Shown here: positions 6,734 to 7,006 of the stretch, piece by piece
Numbering within the stretch: position 1 is the stretch's first letter
Layout of the letters: each line of letters starts with the position of its first letter
DNA from: Betaproteobacteria bacterium
Lineage (GTDB): Bacteria > Pseudomonadota > Gammaproteobacteria > Burkholderiales > SG8-39
Direction of reading: 5' to 3'
NCBI GenBank assembly: GCA_029858545.1
Contig: JAOUFA010000189.1
Span: forward strand, 1 to 7,006
DNA: 7,006 nt
Made by a program: the position numbers and the translations under genes
Notes under the pieces: generated by a model
Told to the model about the DNA's origin: nothing
Databases searched by the model: none
What the model saw: the letters and a program-made list of their open reading frames with translations, nothing else

Positions 6734-7006
6734 CCAGCCGGTTCCCGAAAGCAATTGCAGCCACGATTGGCTTCGCGCTGGTAGCGGCCTGCGGACCCAC
6801 CATCGATCACCGCCACGCGGTCTACGTCCTCGTTGACACCTCAGGAACCTACACCAAGGAAATCGGCAAAGCCCAGGCAGTGGTGAACTTTGTGCTCGGC
6901 ACGATTCAGCCGGGCGACTCGCTTGCGGTCGGGCGCGTGAAGAGCAGGAGCTTCACGGAAAAGGACATCGTCGCCAAAGTCACCCTGCCGAAAGACCCGC
7001 TGCAGG
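6730..7006 (+). CDS. Lipoprotein with von Willebrand factor A-like domain (C-terminus beyond window)
   Basis: The N-terminal 92 residues are visible and the gene runs off the right edge. Residues 1-21 are a lipoprotein signal: Arg4 and Lys7, a hydrophobic core, and lipobox LVAAC with Cys21 as the lipidated residue and Gly22 at +2. The mature part soon enters a hydrophobic strand AVYVLVD and then DTSGT (Asp36, Ser38, Thr40). This resembles the first metal-binding loop (MIDAS, DxSxS) of von Willebrand factor A domains, with Thr in the third position. An amphipathic helix (about 43-57) and a short strand after GDS (62-64) fit the expected VWA order. VWA domains commonly mediate metal-dependent protein binding. 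ATG at 6730 overlaps the previous TGA (ATGA), with GGGAGG at 6720-6725 four bases upstream. The remaining MIDAS residues would be in the unseen part, so a degenerate VWA cannot be excluded. Confidence 0.8.
   Translation, partial: MTSRFPKAIAATIGFALVAACGPTIDHRHAVYVLVDTSGTYTKEIGKAQAVVNFVLGTIQPGDSLAVGRVKSRSFTEKDIVAKVTLPKDPLQ

Noticed and set aside
1..7006. CRISPR array, tRNA or rRNA genes, insertion sequences or attachment sites
   Set aside because: I saw no spaced direct repeats, transposase-like reading frames, terminal inverted repeats or tRNA-like folds. Nearly the whole window outside 3990-4148 and 4893-5293 is coding.

Overview
The window is GC-rich and densely coding. It holds four genes, all encoding cell-envelope proteins, arranged as two divergent pairs around a central intergenic region of about 400 bases. 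The lipoprotein signals, a protein that looks like an outer-membrane beta-barrel, and a large bacterial alpha-2-macroglobulin point to a Gram-negative bacterium. The base composition and gene style fit a betaproteobacterium or a related high-GC proteobacterium. That placement is an inference; no rRNA or other marker gene is present to confirm it.

Minus strand, left part (read right to left): a 247-residue secreted protein with a Sec signal peptide (4149-4892) is followed after 159 bases by a very large lipoprotein gene (start at 3989) that runs off the left edge. The 1,329 visible codons are open throughout. They carry the hallmarks of a bacterial alpha-2-macroglobulin of the long, multi-MG-domain type: a lipobox, a YGERGVWRPGDE motif, a VVDEGLL motif in the bait-region domain, and the start of the A2M core. 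The thioester region and the C-terminus lie outside the window. The gap between the two genes contains a perfect 9-bp inverted repeat with no U-tract.

Plus strand, right part: a 479-residue multi-spanning membrane protein with a long charged, helical cytoplasmic domain (5294-6733) overlaps by four bases (ATGA) with a lipoprotein (6730 to the right edge). That lipoprotein begins a von Willebrand factor A-like fold with a DTSGT metal-site motif. I do not recognise this pair as a named system. The overlap implies coupled translation and probably a joint function at the inner membrane and periplasm.

The central intergenic region (4893-5293) has no convincing gene. It contains three short inverted repeats within 70 bases (5039-5106), weak promoter-like sequence and the ribosome-binding sites of both flanking genes. 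Bacterial alpha-2-macroglobulins are thought to trap proteases that reach the periplasm. A divergent VWA lipoprotein and membrane-protein pair could be a co-regulated envelope module, but only gene order supports this.
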